In this document: in pieces, positions 9,654 to 18,245 of the stretch
How the letters are laid out: every line of letters begins with the position of its first letter
Position numbering within the stretch: the first letter of the stretch is position 1
Assembly: GCA_963824545.1 (NCBI GenBank)
Contig: CAWGPP010000005.1
Span: 1-64,000 of the forward strand
Direction: 5' to 3'
Origin: Bog-532 sp963824545
Lineage (GTDB): Bacteria > Actinomycetota > Actinomycetes > Streptosporangiales > Streptosporangiaceae
Length of the DNA: 64,000 bases
The notes under the pieces: model-generated
What the model was told of the DNA's origin: nothing
The model's database searches: none
What the model saw: the letters and a program-made list of their open reading frames with translations, nothing else
Made by a program: the position numbers and the translations under genes

Positions 9654-10957
9654 TCAGCCGCTACACACTTCCCGAGATGGGCAGGGTCTGGAGCGAGGCG
9701 CACAAGTACGAGCTCTGGTGCCAGGTCGAGACCCTCGTCCTGGAGGCCAATGCCGCCGCCGGGACCGTTCCCGCCGACAGTGTGGCCCCGGTCCGCGCGG
9801 CCGTGCCGCCCACGCCGGAGGCCGTCGCCGAGGTCGAGGCCGTCACCGACCACGACGTGATCGCCTTCCTGACCGCGTGGGCCGACAACACGTCCCCGCG
9901 CAGCGCCGCGGCCTACGTCCACTTCGGGATGACCTCCTCCGACCTGGTCGATACGGCGCTGGGCGTGCAGCTCACCGAGGCGACCGACATCCTGCTGGCC
10001 AAGGCCACCGCTCTGGTGGCCGCGCTGCGCGACCACGCCCTGGCCCACCGGGCCACCCTGCGGCCGGGCCGCACGCACGGCATCCACGCGGAACCCGACG
10101 TGTGGGGACACCGCGTGGCGGACTTCGCCTTCGCCGCGGCCCGGGCCCGTGACCGCCTCCGCCGGGCCAGGGACGCGGTGGCGGTCGGGAAGCTGTCCGG
10201 CCCGGTCGGCAACTACTCGAACATCGGCCCGGAGATCGAGGCGGCGGTCATGCCGGCGCTCGGCCTGCGGCCCGCGGACGTCGCCACCCAGGTCGTGATG
10301 CGGGACGGGATCGCCGAATGGGTCAGCGCGCTGGCCCTCGCGGCCACGGTGTGCGAGGCCGTGGCGCTGGAGGTGCGGCACGGCCAGCGCACCGAGGTGC
10401 GCGAGCTGTCCGAGCCCTTCCGCACGGGCCAGAAGGGCTCGTCGGCGATGCCGCACAAGAAGAACCCGATCCGCTCGGAGCGCATCTGCGGGCTCGCGCG
10501 GGTGGTACGCGGCTACATCACCCCGGTGATGGAGGGGGTGCCGCTCTGGCACGAGCGTGACATCTCGCACTCCAGCGTGGAACGCGTCGCGCTGCCGGAT
10601 GCGGCGATCACCGTCGACTACCTCCTGCACCTCACCACCGGCCTGGTCAGCGGCCTGGTGGTCGACGCCAGGCGGATGCGGGCCAACCTGGATGACACCG
10701 GCGGCCTGATCTACTCCTCGGCCGCGCTGCTTGAGCTGGTCGCCGCCGGCATGGCCCGCGAGGAAGCGTATGCCCTGGTCCAGGCGGCGGCGATGGAGAC
10801 CTGGGGTGCCGGTGTGCCGTTCCGGGACGCGCTGCGCAAGGAGGCAGCCACTCGCGGGCAGTCCATCGACGAGGCGAGCATGGACGAAGCGTGCCGTCCC
10901 GAACGGTACGTGGCCCGCCTCGGGCCGGTGTTCGCCCGGCTGGAGAGGCTGTCGTGA
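9650..10957 (+). CDS. purB: Adenylosuccinate lyase
   Basis: Removes fumarate from SAICAR and adenylosuccinate, acting twice in purine synthesis. The 435-residue protein has the fumarase/lyase superfamily signature GSSAMPHKKNP at about 263-273 with its mobile catalytic loop. It also has HFGMTSSDLVDT near residue 90 and TRPGRTHGI-like RPGRTHGIHAEP. It begins at the GTG at 9650, overlapping the purD stop by four bases. An open frame continues upstream inside purD, but that part is out of register with any lyase sequence. The fumarase/aspartase fold and length fit the family. Confidence 0.96.
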   Translation: MISRYTLPEMGRVWSEAHKYELWCQVETLVLEANAAAGTVPADSVAPVRAAVPPTPEAVAEVEAVTDHDVIAFLTAWADNTSPRSAAAYVHFGMTSSDLVDTALGVQLTEATDILLAKATALVAALRDHALAHRATLRPGRTHGIHAEPDVWGHRVADFAFAAARARDRLRRARDAVAVGKLSGPVGNYSNIGPEIEAAVMPALGLRPADVATQVVMRDGIAEWVSALALAATVCEAVALEVRHGQRTEVRELSEPFRTGQKGSSAMPHKKNPIRSERICGLARVVRGYITPVMEGVPLWHERDISHSSVERVALPDAAITVDYLLHLTTGLVSGLVVDARRMRANLDDTGGLIYSSAALLELVAAGMAREEAYALVQAAAMETWGAGVPFRDALRKEAATRGQSIDEASMDEACRPERYVARLGPVFARLERLS

Positions 10958-11144
10958 CGGCAAATCGGGTCAAGCCGCCGCTCTCCGGCAAGGCGGATGG
11001 AATACTGGGCTACGCATTTGCGTGGGGAGCCCGCTGCGGTTCCGGCCATCCCCGCTCCCGCCGGGAGGGCGTTCTGGCCCACCCGGCCGGCACCCGGCCA
11101 CACGCCGGTTTCCTTCACAACCCCTCGACAGGAGCTGCATCCAC

Positions 11145-12437
11145 ATGACGATGGGCACTGAGACCCGTTACCGCGTACGGGGCGGAGCGCCGCTGCACGG
11201 CACCGTTTTCGTCCAGGGCGCGAAGAACGCCGCGCTCAAGATGATCGCAGCCTCGCTTCTCGCCTCCAAGGGCCGTACGGTCCTGCGGAACGTGCCGCCC
11301 ATCGAGGATGTCCGCCGTGCCGTCGAGCTGGCGCAGGCGGTTGGGGCCATCGTCGAGTTCCACGAGTCCGAGCGGACGCTGGTGGTGGATGCCTCCCGGC
11401 TCAGCAGCCCGGTGCTGCCGGCCGAGATCGCCCGCCGGTTCCGCAGCTCGGTGCTGTTCGTGCCGCCGCTGCTGCACCGGCTGGGTGAAGCCGTCATCGA
11501 GGGCGTCGGCGGGTGCAACCTGGGGAACCGCAACCTCGACTTCCACTACCGTGGCTTCGCCCGGCTCGGCGCCGTGGTGGACGAGGGTGAATCGGTCATC
11601 CACATCAAGGCCGGCACCGGCGGCCTGCGCGGGGCTCACCTCTACCTGGACACCCCGTCGCACACCGGCACCGAGAACCTGATCATGGCGGCGTCGCTCG
11701 CACCGGGTACGACGATCATCGACAACACCGCGCTCGAGCCGGAAGTACTCGACGTCATCGCCTTCCTCACCAAGATGGGCGCGCGCATCACCGGCGGCGG
11801 GACCGGCTTCGTCACCGTGGAAGGCGTCAGCGAGCTGACGGCGGTGGAACACACCGTCATGCCGGACCGGATCGACGCGGGTGTCTTCGCCATGGCCGCG
11901 GCGATCACCGGCGGCGAGCTGAACCTGGTGGGCGGCTCACTTGAGCACTTCGGCGTCGTCCGCTGGAAGCTGGAGCAGATGGGCGTGGAGTTTTCCACCC
12001 AGGGCGCCGTGCTGCAGGTCCGCCGAACCAGCCCGCTGCGGCCGATCAACGTCATCACCTCGCCCTATCCGGGCTTCGCGACCGACCTGCAGTCGCCCAT
12101 CATGGCGCTCGCCTGCCTGGCCGAGGGTTCGAGCTACGTCCGCGAGACCATCTTCGACGGCCGTTACACGCTGGTGGGCGAGCTGAACAAGATGGGCGCG
12201 AAAGTCGAAGTGGACGGGAACGTGGTCATCGTGCACGGCCCGAACACCCTGCGTGGTGCCGAGGTGGTGGCGCACGACCTGCGCACCGGCATCGCGCTTA
12301 TCCTGGCTGGCCTGATCGCCGAAGGTGAGACGGTGGTGGCGCCGGGCTACCTGATCGACCGCGGGCACGCCTCGATCGCCCAGCGGCTCACCACCCTCGG
12401 CGCCGACATTACGGTGGAACCTGCGGCCTCGATTTAG
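11145..12437 (+). CDS. murA: UDP-N-acetylglucosamine 1-carboxyvinyltransferase homologue
   Basis: EPSP-synthase-fold protein that transfers enolpyruvate from PEP to UDP-GlcNAc, the first committed step of peptidoglycan synthesis. The 430-residue protein has the VQGAKNAALKMIAA N-terminal motif (UDP-sugar Lys/Asn). It keeps the catalytic cysteine in GVGGCNLGNRNLDFH, corresponding to fosfomycin-sensitive Cys115 of E. coli. Later motifs are MPDRIDAGVFAMAAA, PGFATDLQSPIMAL and DLRTGIALILAGL. The ATG at 11145 follows AGGAGCTGC. It lies 187 bases after purB and may be a second MurA, since actinobacteria often carry more than one. Confidence 0.9.
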   Translation: MTMGTETRYRVRGGAPLHGTVFVQGAKNAALKMIAASLLASKGRTVLRNVPPIEDVRRAVELAQAVGAIVEFHESERTLVVDASRLSSPVLPAEIARRFRSSVLFVPPLLHRLGEAVIEGVGGCNLGNRNLDFHYRGFARLGAVVDEGESVIHIKAGTGGLRGAHLYLDTPSHTGTENLIMAASLAPGTTIIDNTALEPEVLDVIAFLTKMGARITGGGTGFVTVEGVSELTAVEHTVMPDRIDAGVFAMAAAITGGELNLVGGSLEHFGVVRWKLEQMGVEFSTQGAVLQVRRTSPLRPINVITSPYPGFATDLQSPIMALACLAEGSSYVRETIFDGRYTLVGELNKMGAKVEVDGNVVIVHGPNTLRGAEVVAHDLRTGIALILAGLIAEGETVVAPGYLIDRGHASIAQRLTTLGADITVEPAASI

Positions 12438-12681
12438 CGGTAAACCGGTTTTTATTTCTCCCAATGTGACCATTTTTTGCCTGAGGCACCTCTTCACAAA
12501 TTGAGCCGGATGAGTTACGAAAAGTACTGACCGGCATCTATCGGGGCGATGAGGTGGCGTGGTTGTGCGGAATGCGGCGGGCGGTTGGTTACCGAATGCG
12601 GATGGGGTGAACGTTGAGCGTGCACGTCAGCAGCGATCTTACGGCCTGCCGAGGGTTAACGGTCTACGGGGGAAAAGGCCG

Positions 12682-14181
12682 ATGACCTCGAGGAGGCGCC
12701 TGCCCAGCGAGCTCATTATCGGCGTCGTAGGGCCATACGATCTGGTCGAGCGGATCATGCTGTCCGGTGCCGCGGCACGGGACGAGGCGTTCGGTGCGAT
12801 CCCTCCGCCCCCGGGCCAGGCGGCCGCAGCCCCCCCGGGTCCCCCGGCACCGGCGTCTCCGTCTCCAGCGGCCCGGCCGCTGGAGACGGCCGATGCCGGC
12901 ACCGAACCGGGCACGCCGCGCGACGATCCGCACGGTCTCCTCGGCGGCACGCTGCCCCGGCGGCTGATCGCCGCCGCCTACCGGCGGGAACGGGAGGCGG
13001 CGGAGAAGGTGTCCCGGCTGGGCGCCGCCATCGACGTCTGCCTGTTCGCGAGTCCCGTGCCGTACGAGTACGCGCGCCGGGCCGGCGTGATCTCGGTCCC
13101 TTCCACCTACGTCCGGCTGGACGGCGGCGCCCTGTACGCGGCATTGCTGCGGGCCAGCCGGTCTCGGGCCCACGACATCGAGCGGGTCAGTGTGGACGTG
13201 CTGTCCCGCAGTTCGGTGGAAGAGGCATACGCCGAAGTCGGGCTTTCATCCGAAGGCGTCCGGCTGCGCCAAGACCCGGGCAGCCCCGCCGCGCTGGCCG
13301 CCTTCCACGAGCGGCTCTGGCGTATGGGCGAGACGTCGGTCGCTCTGACCTGCCTCGAATCGGTGAGCCGGCGGCTATCCAGGGCCGCGGTCCCGGTCAT
13401 GAACATCCGGCCGACCGACGCGGCCATCCGGATGGCGGTGTGGAACGCCGTACTGCTCGGCGGGCACCACCGGCTCGAAGCGGCTCAGCTCGTGCTGGTG
13501 GTGGTGGAGGTGCCACGGCTGCGGGAAGGGGCCCGGCGTGCGCTGTCCCGGTATGCGCGTGATGAGCTGCGGCTGATGGTGCACCGGTTCCTGACCGGCG
13601 AAGCACAGCGCATGCAGGCGGTCGTCATCCCCGCCGACGACCACTCCTTCCTCGTCGCGGCGACGAGAGGCTCGGTCGCCGCGGCGACCGGTGACTTCAG
13701 CCAGGTTCCGTTCGCCGACCGGGCCAGGGCCGAGCTCGGCATCACGATCGAGGTGGGGATCGGGATGGGCCGCACCGCGCAGGAGGCCGAGACTTACGCG
13801 CGGACCGCGCTCATCCGTTCCCGTTCCGCCGGGACCGGGCCGGGGCCCGCGCCGCTCCGGGAGGGACAGCCGCTGGTTCCGTCGCCTCGGCGGGCCACGC
13901 CACCGGCGCTGGGCGCGCCCTCGAGAGGGGTCGAGACGCTGTCCCGCCTGGCGGCCCGGCTCGAAGGATCCGAGACCGCCCTGGTCGTGGACGCCGAGAC
14001 CGCCGGCCGCCTGCTGGGGGTGACCTCGCGCACCGCACGCCGCCTGCTCCGCGGGCTGGTCGACGAGGGACTCGCCTGGCCGCTGCCACCCAGCCGGGCC
14101 GCGCAGCCCGGCCGACCACGCCAGTTCTACCGGCTGATCATCGAGAAACTTGAGGAGCTGGAGCCCTCCCGGACGCCCTGA
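12682..14181 (+). CDS. Transcriptional regulator with nucleotidyl-cyclase-like domains and C-terminal HTH
   Basis: A 499-residue protein. Its opening (SELIIGVVGPYDLVERIMLSG) and a later stretch (ELGITIEVGIGMGRTAQEAE, about 355-380) are the paired signatures of GTP-cyclohydrolase-III/GGDEF-related regulators found in actinobacteria. A Pro/Ala linker (about 35-80) separates them. Residues from about 430 contain a winged-helix pattern (LVVDAETAGRLLGVTSRTARRLLRGLVDEGL), so DNA binding is likely. The ATG at 12682 has GGGGGAAAAGG upstream; an earlier in-frame GTG at 12559 is less likely. Ligand and regulon are unknown. Adjacent hisC is convergent. Confidence 0.7.
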   Translation: MTSRRRLPSELIIGVVGPYDLVERIMLSGAAARDEAFGAIPPPPGQAAAAPPGPPAPASPSPAARPLETADAGTEPGTPRDDPHGLLGGTLPRRLIAAAYRREREAAEKVSRLGAAIDVCLFASPVPYEYARRAGVISVPSTYVRLDGGALYAALLRASRSRAHDIERVSVDVLSRSSVEEAYAEVGLSSEGVRLRQDPGSPAALAAFHERLWRMGETSVALTCLESVSRRLSRAAVPVMNIRPTDAAIRMAVWNAVLLGGHHRLEAAQLVLVVVEVPRLREGARRALSRYARDELRLMVHRFLTGEAQRMQAVVIPADDHSFLVAATRGSVAAATGDFSQVPFADRARAELGITIEVGIGMGRTAQEAETYARTALIRSRSAGTGPGPAPLREGQPLVPSPRRATPPALGAPSRGVETLSRLAARLEGSETALVVDAETAGRLLGVTSRTARRLLRGLVDEGLAWPLPPSRAAQPGRPRQFYRLIIEKLEELEPSRTP

Positions 14182-14199
14182 TCGGTCCCAAGCCCCCGG

Positions 14200-15276
14200 T
14201 CAGCCGCGGTGCGGGTACGCGCGCGCCACGGCGAGGAACAGATCGTTGGCCTCGGGCTCGCCGATCGAGACCCTGGCGCCCTCCCCGCCGAACGGCCGGA
14301 CACTGACCCCGGCCCGGGCGCAGCTCGCCGCGAAGTCCGCGGTCGCGTCGCCGAGGCGGAGCCAGATGAAGTTGGCCTCGGTCGGCGGCACCCCCCAGCC
14401 GTCGGCAAGTAGCGCTTCGCGGACCCGGGTCCGCTCCTTCACCGTCGCTTCCACCCGCTCGGCTAGCTCCGGCTCGGCGGTCAGGGACGCGACCGCCGCC
14501 GCCTGCGCGATGCTGTTCACGCTGAACGGGAGCATCGTCTTGCGGGCGGCCTGGGCCACCGGCGGATGCGCGATCATGAACCCGGCGCGCAGCCCAGCCA
14601 GGCCGTAGGCCTTGGAAAAGGTGCGCAGGACGGCGACATGGGGGCGGTCCCGGTACAGCCTCACCCCGTCGGGGACGGACTCGTCGCGGACGTACTCCCG
14701 GTAGGCCTCGTCCAGCACGACCAGACAGTCGGTCGGCACCCGGTCGATAAACGCGGCCAGCTCGGCGGCGTGCACCACCGTGCCGGTGGGATTGTTCGGA
14801 TTGCAGACGAAGATCAGGCGGGTGCGGTCCGTGATCGCGTCCGCCATGGCCGGCAGGTCGTGGGCCTCATCGCGGAGCGGAACGCGGACCGAGGTGGCCG
14901 CGGCCAGGTCGGCAAGGATGGGGTACGCCTCGAACGACCGCCAGGCGAAGAGAATCTCGGCGCCAGGCTCACCGACGGCCTCCAGCAGCTGCTGGGCCAC
15001 TCCGACCGAGCCGCAGCCCACGGCGACGTGTTCCGGCGGCACACCGAACCGCTCGGCGATCGCGGCGGTCAGCAGCTCCGCGCCGTTGTCGGGATACCGG
15101 TTGACGTCCTGCGCGGCTTCGGCAATCACCGTGGCGACCGACGGCAGCGGGCCGAACGGGCATTCATTGGACGACAGCTTGAACGACCGGCCGCCCGGGA
15201 TGGCCGCCGTTACTCCCGGCTGGTAGCCGGGCAGGTCCTGGAGAATGCGGCGGAACCGCGGGGATGCTTTGCTCAC
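14200..15276 (-). CDS. hisC: Histidinol-phosphate aminotransferase (aminotransferase class I/II)
   Basis: PLP enzyme converting imidazole-acetol phosphate and glutamate to histidinol phosphate. The 358-residue protein has SSNECPFGPLPS at the N-terminus, the PLP-phosphate region GCGSVGVAQQ, CNPNNPTGT at 158-166, LDEAYREY at 188-195 and the Schiff-base lysine (Lys222) in RTFSKAYGLAGLR. It stands alone, not in a his operon. It could therefore be a second HisC acting on aromatic substrates, as in other actinobacteria. It is convergent with the upstream regulator, 18 bases apart. Confidence 0.88.
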   Translation of the reverse strand: MSKASPRFRRILQDLPGYQPGVTAAIPGGRSFKLSSNECPFGPLPSVATVIAEAAQDVNRYPDNGAELLTAAIAERFGVPPEHVAVGCGSVGVAQQLLEAVGEPGAEILFAWRSFEAYPILADLAAATSVRVPLRDEAHDLPAMADAITDRTRLIFVCNPNNPTGTVVHAAELAAFIDRVPTDCLVVLDEAYREYVRDESVPDGVRLYRDRPHVAVLRTFSKAYGLAGLRAGFMIAHPPVAQAARKTMLPFSVNSIAQAAAVASLTAEPELAERVEATVKERTRVREALLADGWGVPPTEANFIWLRLGDATADFAASCARAGVSVRPFGGEGARVSIGEPEANDLFLAVARAYPHRG

Positions 15277-15327
15277 GTGCCCAGTCTCGCATCCCGGCGC
15301 CGCCGGCCGGTACCGCGTCAGGGCGGG

Positions 15328-16056
15328 TCAGTGCAGGGTCTTGGCCGCGTGCGCATAGGCCTGGGCGGCGAGTGCCGTGGCCACGTTCGCCGAGGCGTCA
15401 GGGCCGACGATGGTGACGGCGCCGACGAAGTCGCTCGCCCGGTAGACCACCGACCAGACGTTGATGCTCTCGGCGCCGCTCGCCCGGATGTTCACCGCCC
15501 GCGCCGCCTGGCCGAGGTTGCTGACCACCCGTTCGCCGACCGTGTAGATGAACGTCTTGCCCTTCACCGTGGCGGTGTACCGGGCGCAGGCCGCCGGAAC
15601 CGGCTTGCCGAGAGCCAGTGCGGCGGTCGCCGGCGGGGGCGCGAGCAGGACCTCGGACACACCGTTGCTGCCGACGCGGAAGGTCGAGACCGCGGCCGGG
15701 ACCGTGGCGAAGGACGGCGAGCCGAACCCGGTAACCGTGGTCTGCGCGCATTCGGCGGGCCGCACGGTCACCCCGCTCATCGAGGTCCTGGTTGCCCTGA
15801 CCTGCGCGAGGGCGCCGTACGCACCCGACTCCACCGGCGCGGCGGGCGGCTGGCCGTTGATCTTGGTGAGCAGCGCGCCGCGTAGCTGGGCCGCGGTGAA
15901 GCTGACGGCCGGAGCGCTCCTGCTGGGTATGGTGTCGTTGGCCGGCGACGCGGCGTGCGGGGCCGGGCTGCCGGACGAGCACCCGGCCGCGGCGAGGACC
16001 GCGAGCGCGGCCGCGGCCGCCATCCCCGGCCAGCGGGACCAACGAGCGTCGAACAT
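15328..16056 (-). CDS. Secreted lipoprotein of unknown function
   Basis: The 242-residue protein starts at the ATG at 16056, preceded by AGAAGGG at seven bases. It has a lipoprotein signal peptide: an N-terminal Arg-containing segment, a hydrophobic stretch and the lipobox AAAGC with Cys26. The mature part holds two conserved-looking cysteines (AECAQTT and PAACARYT) about 75 residues apart, suggesting a disulfide. This layout resembles actinobacterial sensor-type lipoproteins such as the PknH extracellular domain, but the similarity is only structural. It is a cell-envelope protein. It lies downstream of Nramp 1 with a 161-base gap. Confidence 0.65.
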   Translation of the reverse strand: MFDARWSRWPGMAAAAALAVLAAAGCSSGSPAPHAASPANDTIPSRSAPAVSFTAAQLRGALLTKINGQPPAAPVESGAYGALAQVRATRTSMSGVTVRPAECAQTTVTGFGSPSFATVPAAVSTFRVGSNGVSEVLLAPPPATAALALGKPVPAACARYTATVKGKTFIYTVGERVVSNLGQAARAVNIRASGAESINVWSVVYRASDFVGAVTIVGPDASANVATALAAQAYAHAAKTLH

Positions 16057-16217
16057 CAGGAAACCCTTCTCACGCCTTACTGGAATCCGGAGCGTGAGCC
16101 TACCGCACTCAAAGTGATCGAATAACAGCATTTTGTGAAACGGAAAGGCTCAAAGCCCAGGCGTCCCCGGGCCGTTCACGTTGCAGGCTAGCGGCGGCCG
16201 GCCTCGCGGGCCACCGG

Positions 16218-17927
16218 TCAGTGCGCGACGGACAGCTCGACGATCTTGACGACGACCAGGGCAACGGCCACCACCAGGTAGCAGCGCAGCGCCAGCATCC
16301 CGGCCCGCCGCCCCGGCGACCACCGCGGGCGCGGCAGCTCCGACAGCGGGGGCATCCGCCAGGTGAGCCGCTCCGCCTCCAGCACCACCCCGGTGTCCAG
16401 TTCCTCTTCCGGGTCATCGGGCAGCCCCGCACGCCGGGCCGACCGCCAGCGGGCCACCGCCCAGGCCCCGGTTCCGGCGGCCGCGGCGGCCGCGCCGCCC
16501 ACGACGAGCGCGGCGAGCTGCCCGCCGGACAGGTGGGGGAACAGCGTGGCCGTGACGAGCACGAGCGACAGCAGTACCAGGACCCCGATGATGACCCCGG
16601 CGACCGCGTTGAGCCACGGCCGGTTCACCCACGGGCCCAGCACGTCCTTGTCGTTGCAGAGCAGCACGAGGAAGACCGCGGCCGACGGCAGCAGCACACC
16701 GGCCAGCGCCTGCACACCCTCGGTGATCAGCCCGAGCGGCGCACCGGGAATGAGCACCACCGTGGCCGCGGCGGCGAGGAAGAAGGCGTAGCACCCGTAG
16801 AAGACCGGCGCGTCCTTGATGCCGCGGTGCAGCGAGTGCCGTGCCCCGGCGACGTCGCCGAGCGCGTAGGAGGTGGCGAGGGTCACCGCGGCCGCGCCGA
16901 TCAGCGAGGCGTCGAGCAGAACGAGCGCGAACAGCGCGCCGGCGTGATGCCCGACGGCCCGGCCCAGGCCGGTGGCGACGGCGCCGGCGTCGGTGAAGTG
17001 GCCGTGCGCGGCCGTTCCGCCGAGGCCGAACGCGACGATGCCGATCAGTGCGGCCGCCCCGATGACGACGACGAACGAGCCGATCACCGTGTCTGCCCGC
17101 TCGTAACCGATCCAGCGCGGCGTGATCCGCTTGTCCACGACGTTGGACTGCTGGAAGAACAGCTGCCACGGCGCCACCGTGGTGCCGATGATCGCGATGA
17201 CGAGCAGCAGGACCCCCGCGTTCAGGCCGCCGGGGAATCCGGGCACCACGAAGTTGTGCGCCATCTGCGCCGGGTGCGGGTGGGTGAGGAAGATGAGCGG
17301 CAGCATGACCACGTTGACGGCGATCAGCACGTACATCCACCGCTCCCAGCGGCGGAAGCTCCCGGTGACCGTGAAGGTGACCAGCACCGCCGCCGCTCCG
17401 GCCACGCTGATCCAGCGGGGAATGCCGAAATAACTCCCCGCCAGCGCGACACCGATGAACTCGGTCACGATCGTGAGCCCGTTGACCAGGACCAGGTCGC
17501 CGATGGAGAAGGCGGCCCAGAACCGGCCGAACCGCTCGTGGATGAGCCGCGCGTGCCCGACCCCGGTCACCGCCCCCAGCCTGACGACCATCTCCTGGTT
17601 GACGATCAGGACGGGAATGAGGAAGGCGAGGACCCACAGCAGGCGGGTGCCGTAGTCCTGGCCGGCCTGGGCGTAGGTGGCCACGCCGCCCGCGTCGTTG
17701 TCCCCCACCATGACGATCAGCCCGGGTCCCATGATCGCCAGCAGGTACCGGAGCCGGCGCGGCCAGCTCGGTGACCGGTCGAGGTCGCTGACCCGGACGG
17801 TGCCGAACGCACCCTGGATGTCGCCGACGTGAGCCGGGTCCTGGACGGCCGTGCCGGTCGCCAGGCCAGCCTGCCGGAGCGCGGCACGCCGCTGTGACCA
17901 GGAAGTGAAGCCGAAGAAGTTTGCCAT
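16218..17927 (-). CDS. Nramp-related divalent metal transporter, copy 1
   Basis: The 569-residue protein has an Nramp fold of about 11 membrane segments. Helix 1 carries VGDNDAGGVATYAQAG (DNDAGG at 76-81) in place of the classical DPGN. Helix 6 has TTVAPWQ (about 249-255) where Mn/Fe transporters keep the metal-binding methionine and MPH. Loss of that Met is a hallmark of Nramp-related Mg2+ transporters (NRMT), so Mg2+ is the likely substrate (inference). The N-terminus has HVGDIQGAFG before the first helix, and a hydrophilic insert follows helix 10. Promoter, repeats and a leader peptide lie upstream. It is a close paralogue of copy 2. Confidence 0.85.
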   Translation of the reverse strand: MANFFGFTSWSQRRAALRQAGLATGTAVQDPAHVGDIQGAFGTVRVSDLDRSPSWPRRLRYLLAIMGPGLIVMVGDNDAGGVATYAQAGQDYGTRLLWVLAFLIPVLIVNQEMVVRLGAVTGVGHARLIHERFGRFWAAFSIGDLVLVNGLTIVTEFIGVALAGSYFGIPRWISVAGAAAVLVTFTVTGSFRRWERWMYVLIAVNVVMLPLIFLTHPHPAQMAHNFVVPGFPGGLNAGVLLLVIAIIGTTVAPWQLFFQQSNVVDKRITPRWIGYERADTVIGSFVVVIGAAALIGIVAFGLGGTAAHGHFTDAGAVATGLGRAVGHHAGALFALVLLDASLIGAAAVTLATSYALGDVAGARHSLHRGIKDAPVFYGCYAFFLAAAATVVLIPGAPLGLITEGVQALAGVLLPSAAVFLVLLCNDKDVLGPWVNRPWLNAVAGVIIGVLVLLSLVLVTATLFPHLSGGQLAALVVGGAAAAAAGTGAWAVARWRSARRAGLPDDPEEELDTGVVLEAERLTWRMPPLSELPRPRWSPGRRAGMLALRCYLVVAVALVVVKIVELSVAH

Positions 17928-18029
17928 GACGCATCTGCCGATCTACCCGCGGGGGTATCCGGTGGCGCGGATCAGGCATCAGGCGCGCGGGAGCGGCGCG
18001 CTAGCAGAAGAGCGGATGAGGCGCCGCGG

Positions 18030-18104
18030 TCAGCGCTGCGAGATCTGCGCGAATGGGTGAGGGGCGCTTGAGCTGCAGCTGCAACTATGACTGCCGTCTG
18101 GCAC
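18030..18104 (-). CDS. Putative 24-aa leader peptide upstream of Nramp copy 1
   Basis: A GTG at 18104 preceded by a near-perfect Shine-Dalgarno, AAGGAGGTGA at eight-base spacing, the strongest in this window. The 24-codon product begins MPDGSHSCSCSSSAPH and ends FAQISQR. It has two cysteines as Cys-Ser-Cys, two histidines and four consecutive serine-rich positions. The stop is 102 bases before the transporter start, and the intervening leader has two hairpins, GCGCG(CCGCTCC)CGCGC and TACCC(CCGC)GGGTA. A metal- or amino-acid-sensing attenuator is an inference; the ORF is real only if conserved in relatives. Confidence 0.5.
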   Translation of the reverse strand: MPDGSHSCSCSSSAPHPFAQISQR

Positions 18105-18163
18105 GGCCCTCACCTCCTTCGCTCGCCATCATCCGGAAGCCCGCCCGAGGCGAAGCCCGACAT

Positions 18164-18213
18164 ACCTTAGCCCGCCGTCACGCGGGCCGACAAATTAGCG
18201 GGCCGACAAATTA
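18164..18213 (-). promoter_or_regulatory. Promoter with tandem 16-bp repeat and palindrome for Nramp copy 1
   Basis: Reading on the minus strand, TTGTCG (18193-18188) and TAAGGT (18169-18164) form -35 and -10 candidates with 18-bp spacing. Between them lies a perfect palindrome GCCCGC-6-GCGGGC (18170-18187). Two exact 16-bp copies of GCGGGCCGACAAATTA (18182-18197 and 18198-18213, written on the plus strand) overlap the -35 region. This is the layout of a repressor or activator operator. It lies 33 bases downstream of the copy-2 stop. Confidence 0.6.
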
Positions 18214-18245
18214 ACAGAACGCCGGCTGGCTGGGACCCATTCCGT

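Noticed and set aside
9527..10963. 478-codon minus frame over purD/purB
   Set aside because: Shadow of highly conserved plus-strand genes.
16221..17774. 517-codon plus frame antisense to Nramp copy 1
   Set aside because: Composition is Asp/Arg/His/Pro-rich from reversed GC-rich codons, no domain.
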